Shown here piece after piece: positions 12,401 to 22,900 of a stretch of DNA of 64,000 nt. Made by a program: the position numbers and the translations under genes. The notes under the pieces are model-generated. The model was not told the origin of the DNA. It did not search any database and saw only the letters and a program-made list of their open reading frames with translations. Source of the stretch: Chrysopilus asiliformis (taxonomy: Eukaryota; Arthropoda; Insecta; Diptera; Rhagionidae); contig OZ035960.1 of the NCBI GenBank assembly GCA_964034945.1, positions 80,261,331 to 80,325,330 of the forward strand. The letters run 5' to 3'. Within the stretch, counting starts at the first letter, position 1. The number at the start of each line of letters is the position of its first letter.

Positions 12401-13615
12401 CTTTTATTTATTTTTCTTTAATATTATTTTTCTTAAATCTATTGTATTTGTTGGAATCTGCCTGTTAGGATTTTTTGTACCTGTTGGCTATGAAATAAAT
12501 AAATAAGCCTCATTAACATGGTATAGTACTGAAAAAGGGCATTCCAGTATTCTTAAGAATTTTCAGGAAGTCCCGAGAAATATAGATTATACTATATCCA
12601 AACCGTTCTTTGAAAGGAACTTCACCACTATCATCCCTTCCAGGCAACAATGGGAGGATGGTACTATACAAAACTGTAACACAGTACACTTTTACACAGA
12701 TGGATCCAAATTGGATGGGAGATTGGGCAGGGGGATCTACTCTGGTCATTTAAAGATCAGTCAATGCCTCCGCCTACCGGATCACTGTAGCGTATTTCAG
12801 GCCGAAATGATGGCAATCAAAGACGTCACCGAGTGGCTCAAAAATAATGTTGTATCATCTAGAGATATTAGCATTTTTACTGACAGCCAAGCGGCAATAA
12901 AATCCCTAGAATCTATCACACTCATATCAAAGGTGGCACGGGAGTGTAAGGCATCTCTCAATGAGATGTTTGAATACTTCAATATCAACATCGTTTGGGT
13001 GCCAGGACATAGTGACATAGATGGGAACGAGAAAGCGGACGAACTTGCTAGGAGAGGCACGATTGCGCCAACTCTACCTGCAAAAGAGAGTATAGGCATA
13101 CCTCTGGCAACGTGCAAACTCATACTAAGTTCTGAAACGCTAAACAATGCAAACCAGAGATGGACATGGGAGAGAACGTGTACCGTCACCAAACGTATCT
13201 GGCCTAAGCTAGACAAAAAACGCTCCAGTAAACTCCTCTCACTACAAAGAAATGCGATCAGCACGGTAGTGGGAATAATAACAGGGCACTGCCTAAAAGG
13301 TAGACATGCCGACAGGCTCGGAGCTCCCTCAAACGACTTTTGTAGAAGCTGTGGGGATGTGGACGAAGAGGAGTCGACAACTCATCTTCTCTGTCATTGC
13401 CCAGCACTAGCTCAACGCAGAAGAACTCATTTGGGTAGTTTCTTCCTAAACGATCTAGAAGACCTAAGCGCCACAAGCGTTGCAGATCTACTCCACTTCA
13501 TCAGAAGCTCCAAATGGTTCGAGGTATAGAGAAATGGATCGTCAAGATTCGCGTGGTATCACAATGGGCCATTTCTGTGCCTTTTTGGCAGCCACTCTAA
13601 CCTAACCTAACCTAG
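9450..13615 (+). mobile_element. LOA/I-group LINE, 5'-truncated, with RT and RNase H, split by another LINE
   Basis: One reading frame runs from about 9489 to 13529, apart from a TAG at 10731 (CAG to TAG is the simplest change) and the insertion at 11051-12502. The RT part shows SPGPDGIIPAEIQ, LRPISLSSF, FLDIEGAFNNV, GTPQGGVLSPLLW, catalytic AYADDVAI and TKYLG-like AKYLGIILD. The RNase H part after the insertion has all four acidic positions: FYTDGSK, QAEMMAI, TDSQAAIKSL and NEKADELARRG. It ends with CRSCGDVDEEESTTHLLCHC. The 3' end is (CCTAA)-type at 13597-13614, matching the copy at 8.9 kb. The endonuclease is absent. The element is inactive. Confidence 0.9.
11051..12502 (+). mobile_element. 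Jockey-group LINE fragment nested in the LOA element
   Basis: Reverse-transcriptase sequence of a different clade starts abruptly at RPIAILPTVAKLFEK, continues with GFVKGRSTATNLVEF, YTDFSKAFDRVQH, SGVPQGSHLGPLLF and catalytic YADDLKVF, and ends FRKRIILSKL at 12341. A UTR and an (AATA)n tail follow. There is one in-frame stop (TAG 11208). ATAAG occurs at 11046-11050 and 12503-12507 and may be the target duplication, although it overlaps the A/T tail. The frame of the host LINE resumes at 12507, which fixes the insertion limits well. Confidence 0.88.
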
Positions 13616-13640
13616 TTCAATCGAATTGCTTAGTTACTTA

Positions 13641-14086
13641 CACCGCGTCTTGATTAACAATTTTTCATCCCAAGAAATATCTCACCGCAATGAGATTTTT
13701 TTGACAGCTGGGCCGAAAATCTCTTGAAATTTAGTACTCAAAATGCCGATGAAAAGAAAACACATAGTCGCCGCTCTCGCAATTAATGCAATACGTGAAA
13801 TTGAAAAGGCTGAAACAGAAGAACAGACGAAAAAAAAAACCTCTTAATGTTATATATTCTCTTCCAAAGCTTTTTGTATCGTATTGTTTGTAAAAATTAG
13901 TTATTTTCGCAACTACTTGTCGGGAGAATTTGGATTCCGCCATATTGAATTGAGAAATTCCAAGAAATTTTGCAATTGCAAGATTTCAAGAAATTTATCT
14001 CTAGGATTTTTTTTCGCCGTCAACTCGAGCTCTGATTGGTCAATCAAAAATCTCTGCGATGAAAAATCCCAAATCAAGACGCGGTG
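13641..14086 (+). mobile_element. PIF/Harbinger-type MITE keeping the transposase start
   Basis: The TIR is CACCGCGTCTTGATT (perfect 15 bp, similarity extending to about 45 bp), flanked by TTA on both sides (13638-13640 and 14087-14089), a TWA target typical of PIF/Harbinger. On the plus strand a 35-codon frame from ATG 13743 begins MPMKRKHIVAALAINAIR and continues EIEKAETEEQTKKKTS, like the first residues of HARBI1-type transposases. The rest of the transposase is deleted. Confidence 0.82.
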
Positions 14087-14829
14087 TTAGTTCAACTGTG
14101 AAAAAATTTCAAAAAAAAAAAATTTTGAGTGGAAGTAGAATTTTAGTGTAAAAAAAGATAACAGAAAATAAAATTTTTGGTAAGTAGCTTATATTTTATT
14201 TTTATATCTTTATTTCAATACCAACTCAGGTTTTTTTTACCCATAGAAATGTCGAAACAATCAAGACAGTACAAGTTCTTAGAAGATATAAATAATATAG
14301 ACGAAGAGTTTTCGGAAATTGATGAAGATGAATTTTCTGAAAATGAAGATATTCTGGTTGAAAATGATGATGAGTTTGAATGCACAGATAATGACGACGA
14401 AGAGGAAAATATTTTACGAAAAAGAATAAGGTTACTCTCAAGTTCTGAAGAAGAGATAGAAACAAATGAACAGCATGTTGCGATCGATGGATCTGTTTGG
14501 AAAGAAATACAAATAGGTGGTAAACCTGGAAGATCACCACTTAATAAATGCCTGGATTTTATACAAGCAAACGACAAGAGAAAATATCCCGAGACAAGAT
14601 TTTGTACTCCAGTTAGCAGTAGAACTTGCCGCTGATTTTCGAGAAGCTCGTGAACAAACAAAACAAAAAAAAAAACATGTGTGTGCAGTGCACACGCGGT
14701 AGAAGTGAAACCTTAGGAAAACTAAACAGCGAGAGAATGAGACGAATGCGGTATCAGGTGTGGGATAGTTATAGCGTTTATTTATTATAATATTGGTACC
14801 AAGTTCAAAAGTCATATTATATTTTTATT

Positions 14830-15584
14830 GAAAATCTAATACCGGATTCATGATCAGCGACCCCAAAAACCCCCTTATGCCGATTTTTCCGAGGAAAAAC
14901 GGGAAAAAGGATATTTATCCTTACAGGACCTTTTGTTTCGAATTTTGAAAATCTAATACCGGATTCGTGATCAGCGACCCCAAAAACCCCATAGTGCCAA
15001 TTTTTCCGGGAAAAATGGGAAAAAGGATATTTGCGTTATCCTTACAGGACCTTCCGTTTCAAATTTTGAAATTCCAACACCGGATTCGTGATCAGCGACC
15101 CCAAAAACCTCCTTATGCCGATTTTTCCGTTGAAAAACGGGAAAAAGGATATTTGCGTTATCCTTGCAGGACCTTCCGTTTCGAATTTTGAAAATCTAAT
15201 ACCGGATTCGTAATCAGCGACCCCAAAACCCTAAAATGCAAATTTTTCCGGGGAAAAATGATAAAAAGGATATTTTCACTATCCTTACAGGACCTTCCGT
15301 TTCGAATTTTGAAAATCTAATACCGGATTCGTGATCAGCGACCCCAAAAACCCCATAATGCCAATTTTTCCGGGGAAAAATGGGAAAAAGGATATTTTCA
15401 TTATCCTTACAGGACCTTCCGTTTCGAATTTTGAAAATGTACATAGCTAAAAACCTGCTCCTGGCAACACAGATCATTTTGCAAAAAACCGCATAAAAAT
15501 CGGTCCAGTAGTTTTTGAGTTTTGTAATCTCAGGCAGACAGACAAACAGACAAACAATAAAACATCCATTTTTATATATATAGA
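14830..15584 (-). mobile_element. Helitron, 3'-truncated, five internal repeat units
   Basis: The 5' TC end is at 15584 (minus strand TCTATATATATAAAAATGG). A 5' region with GTTTGTCTG motifs follows, then about five units of about 120 bp with CTGATCACGAATCCGG. The 3' hairpin and CTAG end are missing: homology stops at 14830, next to ATATAATATGAC. It lies inside module copy 1. Confidence 0.8.
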
Positions 15585-15660
15585 TATGTATATATTGCAA
15601 TGTATGACGAAACATCAGTAATTTATCGCCTCCTCTCTCCACTTCCTCCCTCCTAACACT

Positions 15661-15746
15661 TCTCCCTTCTCCCCTTCCCCTTCCCCCTTCCCCTTCCCCT
15701 TCCCCTTCCCCTTCCCCTTCCCCTTCCCCTTCCCCTTCCCCCTTCC
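15661..15746 (+). repeat. Polypyrimidine (CCCCTT)n tract
   Basis: About a dozen CCCCTT/CCCTTC units form an uninterrupted pyrimidine strand. The equivalent tract in the inverted copy (near 46520-46550) is much shorter, so it has expanded or contracted since duplication. Confidence 0.85.
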
Positions 15747-16728
15747 CAACACTCTTGTTTACGATAAATTGACCGGCACCCATCTGTATTCTATCTCATT
15801 TTCTCGCAGGCTAAAATATCCTATCTCTTTTTACTGTCGCTTTTTCGTTTCATCGAGTTTGAAATCACTCACAACGCCGCTAAAGAAGTTTTCACTAGAT
15901 CTAGATGTTCTAGATGTGAAAAATATGTTTGCGGAAAATGCACAATGGAGACATCCTGCATATGTAAAAAATGCAATAAGCAATGAAGAATTTTTATTAT
16001 TCTTTGTGTTTATAATAGAAATCGAAAATATAAAATTTTGTTTAATTATAATAAAGTGAGCCTTCCTAAAATCCATATTTCAGACATTAAATCAGGAAAC
16101 ATAAAGCACCGTCATTTGACCGCCCATGGTAGAAATAGGTATGTATCAAGTGCTGGTATGTTTAGTGTTAAATAGACGAATTTGCAGTTGCTTAAGGCTT
16201 TGAATATAAAAAATTTATTACAAGAATACGTTACATGTGCAAAACCTGTCGCAGAAGCACTGGATATTATGCAGAGTGAGAAGAACACATTTTACGTAAT
16301 CGTATTACCATGTCTTTTTGCTCTAAAGAACAAAAATTACAGAAAAAAAAACTTTTCTTACTGTAAGCCTTTAGTTGAATCTTACAAAGTGTGGAGGCAA
16401 GGTTTGAAAACCTCTTTAATATCAACACTCCGCAATCGGAAAATGCTACAATTGCCGCCCTATCCTATCCAAAACAAATGGTTGACATGTTTACAACCGG
16501 CGGATGGTGAAAAAGCTCCGAAAGTTTTTAAAACCTGTATATCTAAACAAATTAATGAAAGACCTAAAAAATGACACACATATCCAAAACTATTAGAGAC
16601 GAAAACACATTCTTCGGTTTTGACTCGGTTTCACTAAAGCTAATGCTGCATTTCTTCACAGAGAAAAGTCTGGAATTGGAGATTCTCAAAAGATACCCAA
16701 AAATAAAAATAGTATTCATAAAGTATAA

Positions 16729-17562
16729 GGCCGCGTTCATAATTGCAGATCTAACGCAGTACTAAAGCAGCGCGTACATCATCATATCTGCGCAGTGTGC
16801 AATGCGTTCATGAAAGCAGCCTGCAGAAAATTTTCGGCAGCAACTGCGCAGCAAGCGCAGTAAAGAAATTTAGCTGACGATAACGCAGCAGAAAGTAACA
16901 TGTGAAATAATGGCGGACAGCGATAGCGAGATCTAAGTACTCGTAAATAACATTAATAAAATGTGAAAAATTACATTAAAATTTTCAGTTTTAATGAGTT
17001 GCGGGATGACAAAAAGTGGAGAGCGTCAGCTTGAAAGCTTTTGATTGTTGAACGACTTAAATTAGAGCGAATGTTGAATTCCGGGGAGCGAAAGAAATCT
17101 GCTTTGTGGAAAATGGTTCTACGTAACATCACAGAAATTAAGGCCGATTTTCCGTTCTCGCAAGACGATGTCAAAAAGAAATTTGGTAATTTGCTTGTCA
17201 CGTATAACAAAATATTGTGTAATATTGCGTCTGATCACTCGACTTAGCAAAAAACGACGGCGTTTTCTTTTCTTCTCCAAAATACGAAGAGCCTTTATTA
17301 CATTTGACTTCGGAGTTTGTATACAATCGAGAATTGCTTAGAGACAACGAAAATATTCGTGTACAGCGCTATCAAAAACGAAAACTGTCAATAGAAAATC
17401 TTAACTGTCAGATTCTCTATTTCTTTCTTTACTCAGCCAAGCAGGTTATGAACGCACTGCAGCAGCTAAAGCAGTCCAAAAGTCTGCTGCATCGCAAACT
17501 GTCTGCGCGCAGCTGACTTTTGCGCAGTACTGCGATAGATTTCTGCAATTATGAACGCAGCC
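16729..17562 (+). mobile_element. PIF/Harbinger-type MITE with Myb/SANT-like ORF remnant
   Basis: The TIR is GGC[C/T]GCGTTCATAATTGCAGA, flanked by TAA (16726-16728 and 17563-17565). The interior encodes a 68-residue frame at 17041-17247, including LNSGERKKSALWKMVLRNI and VKKKFGNLLVTYNKI, resembling the Myb/SANT-like (trihelix) protein that PIF/Harbinger elements carry as a second gene. No transposase remains. Confidence 0.82.
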
Positions 17563-17655
17563 TAACACGCCTTTACTATCATCAGCCTCAGTCGAAATCC
17601 TTTTTTCTGTGGCTACAATGACGAATCTGCCAAAGAGCCACAATTATCCGATAAT

Positions 17656-18521
17656 CACCTCTATTCTTGAATACGGCGTTAGGAGCAAAAATCTAACGCG
17701 CTCGATTCGATTCGCTACGCAATTGGTATTCTGGAATACGCCGGGAGCTTCGCGTTTGGTACATAAAACAGCGCATGGCAACGCGCTGTCAAACATCAGC
17801 TGATTCGATTGTTTGTTCTTAATTTTGAATAAAAGTGAAGTGTTTGCAGTGATTTGTTTGAGTAGCCTTGGGTTTTACACTCATGTATCATTTATTGAGG
17901 CAAGAGGAGTTGAATTCGTTACGCCAGCAGAGAAATTTTCTAAGACACTTCAGATTTGATGAGCTGAACCGATGAAGCGTAAGTGCATACAAATACTGGG
18001 AATCTCATAGATTTTTATTTGCAATTTTGTAGATTCAAAAAAGATTCCCGGTTGAAGAAGGCTGATTTCAAATATATTTTGAATGTTATAAAAGATGACC
18101 TGTCTAATGGGTCCCACAAAAAATTCACCTCTATCGGCGACTTCCCTTGGCAATGTCTAGATTGTTTTTCATTTTTGAAATTAAAAATACGAACTGGTCA
18201 TTGCTTCTAGTGTGTTTTTCTTTGCATTCCTATTTTAAGAAATCAGTGTTAAAATCTTTCATTTAAACACATAATATATTTACTTTACATTTTTGCAAAC
18301 ACCGAATTCAAACGTCAATGAAACGCGAGAAATTTCAAGTGAGTGATTTAACCTCAAAAAAGTGTTCCCGGCGTATTCAAGAATAACAAAAATCGAATGC
18401 CTTGCAATGCGTTATTCCAAATCGAACGTTGATAGATACTGCGTATTCAAGAATACCGATTGCTCACGATCGAACACTAATCGAGCAAATAAACGTAACG
18501 CCGTATTCAAGAATAGAGGTG
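17656..18521 (+). mobile_element. TIR element with subterminal repeats and a Harbinger-like fragment
   Basis: A 26-bp perfect TIR begins CACCTCTATTCTTGAATACG, flanked by AAT (17653-17655 and 18522-18524). The motif GCGTATTCAAGAATA recurs inside the right end at about 18371 and 18440. A degraded frame near 17880-18130 (FLRHFRFDELN, RLKKADFKYILNVIKDDL) resembles the N-terminal region of Harbinger transposases. The 3-bp flank suits PIF/Harbinger, but AAT is not the classical TWA, so the family is less sure. Confidence 0.7.
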
Positions 18522-18569
18522 AATATGTTTGAAATGCAACCTCAACTATTCAAATAAATGATAATTAAA

Positions 18570-19494
18570 ACGGCATTTTTTAATTACTCAATCCAGTCAC
18601 AACAAAATTTTGACAGCGGTTCAAATTTTGAGTTTTTCGCAATGTGGTGCAATTCGCATTCGGTGTGCCAAGTGCCCTAAGAGGTTAATTCCGAAAATCA
18701 AAATCCCGAATTTCAAAATGACTTTTTTGTCTACTATTTGACGCAAAAGTTTTGGTAGAAACGAAATATTTTGCACGATCCTTATAAGTTATTAATCCTT
18801 TTTAATTTTGCTTTTCCAGAACCGTAAATTGTAAAGTGTTGAAAATTCGGAATTTTTCATTCAGGATTTTGATTTTTTTAGAATTTATAAGATTTAACTG
18901 TTAGTTGTTACTAGCGATTCATAAAACAATTAACAATTGATTAATTGTAATTGTGCAGAACAGCGACTAACAACTAATTAATTGTTAATTGTGAAAGATA
19001 TAATTAACAATTAATTGATTGCTATTAAAAATAAAATTTTAATCGTTAGTGGTTAATTACTTATACAATAACATTTTGCCCAACACCGGTGTACATGCAG
19101 TCTACATACATATAGTTATTGCCTTTTTTTTCATCCGTCACGAGAACGACGATAATTTGCATTGAACCAGCTAATATAGACTTGCAATTGTCCCTTCAGC
19201 AGCACCGATTTGCCTCGATAAGCTTTTAACGTTTGATTTCCAGTTTTGCATACTGGAGATCCGAGTAAATCGTACCCCCATTTTAGTGTTCAAATCAAAT
19301 TCGATATCAGGAGCGGTATTGTGATTTCAATCTGAATTCTCGCACCTATTCTCGCCTATTCATTTTCTACCTTTGGTATTGTGATTTACCAGGTGAAATC
19401 TAGAACATACTTAATACAAATCTATTACAGAATATTAGAAATTTAAATCTTAAAGTGGTTTTTGGTTGTGTTTTGCAAATTTTAACTGAAGTCA
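18570..19494. other. AT-rich stretch with TTAACAATTAATT repeats, no gene seen
   Basis: No gene was found. At 18900-19070 the motif TTAATTGTTAATTG and its complement recur several times with GTTAGT-type words, suggesting an old inverted-repeat element. The 18680-18890 segment has weak inverted similarity between ATTCCGAAAATCAAAATCC and its complement. Nothing else is recognised. Confidence 0.4.
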
Positions 19495-21430
19495 GGCAAA
19501 GTAGTTACAGCCGCCTATGATAGCACAGTCAGGGTAGAACTTTATAAAGCCATGAGAGAATTCGGCATCCCAAATAAATTGATAAGACTGTGTAGGATGA
19601 CCATGTCTTATATCTCAAGCCAGGTGAAAGTGGCCGGTACACTGCATCCTCTTCAACTTGGAATTGAAGAAGGTGATCCGTGACTCGGAAATCGCGGTAA
19701 GAGGAACTATCCTCTACAAGTCGATACAACTCCTGGCACACGCAGACGGCATTGACATCATGGGCAGATCAACTGGAGCCGTAGAAGAAGCTTTTAATCA
19801 GATTGAACGGGCGGCAAACAATCTGGGGCTGCACATAAACGAAAGCAAAACTAAGTATGTGGTAGCATCGTCAGCGTCAAATCAACCATTGAATATTGGT
19901 CAAAGTATATGGGTTGGAAATCACAACCTTGAAGTGGCACGAAGCTTCACCTATCTAGGGTCAAAAAAAGTCTGAGACTTGGGTACTAAGCACAAATGAT
20001 TGCGACCTCTTGTCCACGTGTGAGAAGAAGATACTCAGAAGGATTTTTGGTTCCACACATGAAGGGTGACGATTCCGGAGACTCTACAATGACGAGCCCA
20101 TAGTCAAGCTCATAAGACTCAACAGACTCCGGTGGACTGGTCATGTCACTCAAATAAGTGAAAGTGACCCAGCTCGAAAAGTCTTTTGTGGTAAGCAGGG
20201 ATCCCGTTTACACTACTATCGTAGTTTTACACTACTATTTCGACATAATTTGACCTAACACTACTTACACTACTGAAAAACTCAAAACACTACCTTTTTC
20301 GCCCTATAAAAAATGTGCTACAAAGAAAGTTAATTTCTAGATTTGAAAAGTTCATTTATCTGGGGAAAATTAAAAAATATGTAATATGTAATCATTCAGA
20401 CTCTTTATCTAAAATATGTAAGTACTTTAGGCATTCCCTATGAAAAAGTGGCTGACTAACCGCACTCAATTCTTGAACAAAAGGGACATATAATACTTAG
20501 GCCCCTATAGTGAGGCTAATAATAAAATGGAAGTATTTGTACACATCAGGAAATTATTAATGAGGAATATCTTGATCAAAACCTCGATCAAAAATCCAAT
20601 ATAAAAATTGGTTGAAAAAATGAAGATAAATAAGACCAAAGTGGTATAAAAATCATTTAAATAAAAAATGAACTTAAAAACTGTTTTATTCACATAGATT
20701 TGAAATATTGGTCAATTCAAAGAACTCAACATTCGGTGTTTAATATTTTCGCCTTGACGTTGGTTTGTAAAACCGTCTTCTGGTGTAATTTCGCTCATAT
20801 CGCCATTGTCATCCACCTCCTCTATGTTTTAAGGGAGCTTTATATTGTATTTTCTGCGTTGAAGTCATTTTTAAACATTAAAATAACTTCAACAATGTGA
20901 ATTCCCAAACGTCAAACACTAAAAAATTCAGAATAGCGATTGCTTGAACGATGAACCTTACGCAATACCAAATTGTTTTTCGATCGTTCCGGCCAACGAT
21001 GGTCGATCGAATAGATATCGATAACCGCAATAGGCCCCTTAATTCCTTCCTTTAATTTTAATTTAAAAAAAATCGATTTTTGTACTAATATAAAAATTTA
21101 CTGATATGATATGCAATAAAACATTAGACGGTAACATTCAAAATGTGTTGTCTCAATAAAACTCTAAATGACTGTTAAAAAAGTTGACACTACTGAAATC
21201 CCTCTGACACTACTATTTTTCGATCAGTAACACTCCGCTTTTCTCTTTTGGGGTGGGAACCCTGGTGGTAAGTTATTAACAACAAGGCGATGAGGAAGAC
21301 CCAATCTCAGATGGCCATACGGCGTTGACCAAGATGCGAAGAGAATTAGGATGCAAAACTGGAGGACATCGGCACGCCTATCCTATAAAGAAAGGAAGGA
21401 ATCCTATAAAACGTTGTAATGTCTCCATTG
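19495..21430 (+). mobile_element. RTE-like LINE remnant, mutated and split by a hAT-type element
   Basis: RT fragments include AAYDSTVRVELYKAMREFGI, IRDSEIAVRGTILYKSIQLL, AHADGIDIMGRS and GLHINESKTKYVV. The catalytic YADD box has become HADG, and the segment that should contain the RQGDxLS box is deleted with a frame break. C-terminal RTE sequence follows: CEKKILRRIFG, IVKLIRLNRLRWTGHV and DPARKVF up to 20187, resuming after the nested element with GRPNLRWPYGVDQDA and MQNWRTSA to about 21420. It is dead; the 5' half is absent. Confidence 0.85.
20196..21264. mobile_element. hAT-type non-autonomous element
   Basis: The left end is CAGGGATCCCG and the complement of the right end is CAGGGTTCCCACC. 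A perfect 8-bp duplication GTGGTAAG flanks it (20188-20195 and 21265-21272), and the interrupted LINE continues on both sides. It is about 1.07 kb, AT-rich, with ACACTACT motifs near both ends and no recognisable transposase. Confidence 0.88.
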
Positions 21431-22318
21431 ATTATTGGACTCTACCCTATATAGATGCGCGACATTCTATACTGCTACTGTTTATATCCGTATGGTAAAT
21501 CAAAGGGTATATTAAATTTGCCTTACCGTTTGTAACGCCAAGATCCCGTCATCACACACAAAAATGAATTACACCAGTGTGTTTAGAATGATAAAACATA
21601 ACAAAAGCTATAATTGCCAATCTGGCAATTATTGAAAACCCGTATGGTGATTTAAGTGAACAGCGAACAGTTGTATCAAAATTCCAAAGTACTAATATAA
21701 AAATTGTATCAAAGTACTAATATAAAAATTTACTGATATGATATGCAATAAAACATTAGACGGTAACATTCAAAATGTGTTGTCTCAATAAAACTCTAAA
21801 TGACTGTTAAAAAAGTTGACACTACTGAAATCCCTCTGACACTACTATTTTTCGATCAGTAACACTCCGCTTTTCTCTTTTGGGGTGGGAACCCTGGTGG
21901 TAAGTTATTAACAACAAGGCGATGAGGAAGACCCAATCTCAGATGGCCATACGGCGTTGACCAAGATGCGAAGAGAATTAGGATGCAAAACTGGAGGACA
22001 TCGGCACGCCTATCCTATAAAGAAAGGAAGGAATCCTATAAAACGTTGTAATGTCTCCATTGATTATTGGACTCTACCCTATATAGATGCGCGACATTCT
22101 ATACTGCTACTGTTTATATCCGTATGGTAAATCAAAGGGTATATTAAATTTGCCTTACCGTTTGTAACGCCAAGATCCCGTCATCACACACAAAAATGAA
22201 TTACACCAGTGTGTTTAGAATGATAAAACATAACAAAAGCTATAATTGCCAATCTGGCAATTATTGAAAACCCGTATGGTGATTTAAGTGAACAGCGAAC
22301 AGTTGTATCAAAATTCCA
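21082..22318 (+). repeat. Direct duplication of a ~605-bp unit, 632-bp period
   Basis: 21082-21686 and 21714-22318 appear identical by eye. The unit contains the right end of the hAT-type element, the last part of the RTE-like LINE, an inverted tail of repeat A and the head of repeat A. Between the units sit 27 bases that include another partial copy of GTACTAATATAAAAATT, so the duplication may have arisen through this short repeat. Confidence 0.88.
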
Positions 22319-22605
22319 CTTTGAAATCAAACTTTCTAATTAGATTTTTTAAAAATTTATTCCAATCGGATTTTGATGTATGGGATTTTTATGTAGATTC
22401 ATATCTTAAATAACTTTTGTTCTTGCACTTTTTTGATAAGATGCACCGTTTTTGAGATATTCACAAAAAACGTTTTCGTTCGTATGTGGGGTACCACCCT
22501 AATGGTCCATTTTTGCTCATTAACGAACTTAGCCTTGCATCTTACGAAAAACCAATCTGCGCGAAATTTCAAGTCTCTAGGTCAATCCGTGCGCCCGCAA
22601 TCCGC
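21485..22605 (+). repeat. Dispersed repeat A, head and inverted tail copies
   Basis: 21485-21596 (and 22117-22228) is the reverse complement of the tail of repeat A seen at 31390-31512 (TACCGTTTGTAACGCCAAGA). The head of repeat A in plus orientation follows at 21597 and 22229. The second head continues to about 22605 (AATCCGTGCGCCCGCAATCC), then homology ends. The head-to-inverted-tail order is rearranged relative to the copy at 30937. Confidence 0.7.
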
Positions 22606-22900
22606 ATATCCTCTATATTCTTTTGCCGTGGAAAGGATTTCTGAAAAGAAAATTATAAATTTTCCATTCAACAAATTCGAAATTACTTTCACAGGAACAC
22701 TTACTGAACAAAACTGCATTAATATCAATGTAGTTTTTGAAGGCCTCTTTTACTTGGACCCCATCGACATTATAATTTAAAATTATAGCGCTGCCAAAAA
22801 TTCGATGTAATTTGAATTTAAATGTTTTTTTTACAAATTATTCTTCGAAGTGCTGCTTTCTAAATTGGGATACGTTTGAAAAACTGTGGACATTTGTATA
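22606..22900. other. Unassigned open stretch
   Basis: A plus-strand frame ending at 22780 reads through this stretch (VERISEKKIINFPFNKFEI, LFYLDPIDIII). I do not recognise it. It may be the edge of the CACTA-like element that follows or chance openness in A/T-rich DNA. Confidence 0.3.

Larger units (their letters stand above)
14666..15896 (-). repeat. 1.2-kb module, copy 1 (inverted relative to 46367-47661)
   Basis: The reverse complement of this segment matches 46367-47661 almost throughout. The match runs from AGTGAAAACTTCTTTAGCGG, through the pyrimidine tract and a Helitron, to CCTAAGGTTTCACTTCTACC and CACACACATG next to a T run. Homology stops abruptly at both ends. Here the (CCCCTT)n tract at 15665-15745 is long. 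The element type and exact ends are unresolved. Confidence 0.8.
14249..15986 (+). pseudogene. piggyBac transposase remnant, core deleted and split by a 1.2-kb module
   Basis: ATG 14249 opens an acidic N-terminus (EDINNIDEEFSEIDEDEF) ending in GSVWKEIQIGGKPGRSPLN, typical of piggyBac transposases. The DDD catalytic core is deleted. After a frame change the C-terminal helix appears (VLQLAVELAADFREAREQ) up to about 14665. Sequence from about 14666 to 15896 is an inserted module that recurs inverted at 46.4 kb. The cysteine-rich C-terminal finger follows at 15897-15986 (RCSRCEKYVCGKC...CICKKC, stop 15984). A candidate 5'UTR intron (GTAAGT near 14180, CAG near 14228) precedes the ATG. It is inactive. 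Confidence 0.75.
16185..18560 (+). pseudogene. hAT-family transposase C-terminal half, split by two MITEs
   Basis: The frame at 16185-16574 reads LLQEYVTCAKPVAEALDIMQ and YVIVLPCLFALKNK, typical of hAT transposases. It then degenerates to 16728. The hAT dimerisation motif is split by the MITE at 16729-17562: KY|NTPLLSSASVE, then FSVATMTNLPKSHNYPI up to 17655. There a second MITE (17656-18521) interrupts again, after which a few residues remain. Removing the first MITE and one TAA restores the motif in frame. The N-terminal zinc-finger and catalytic parts are absent. Confidence 0.8.

Noticed and set aside
14215..14661. Serine-rich minus-strand frames
   Set aside because: Shadows of the acidic N-terminus of the piggyBac remnant on the plus strand.
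15214..15783. 189-residue minus-strand frame with a Gly-Glu run
   Set aside because: It crosses the (CCCCTT)n tract and Helitron sequence; it is non-coding.
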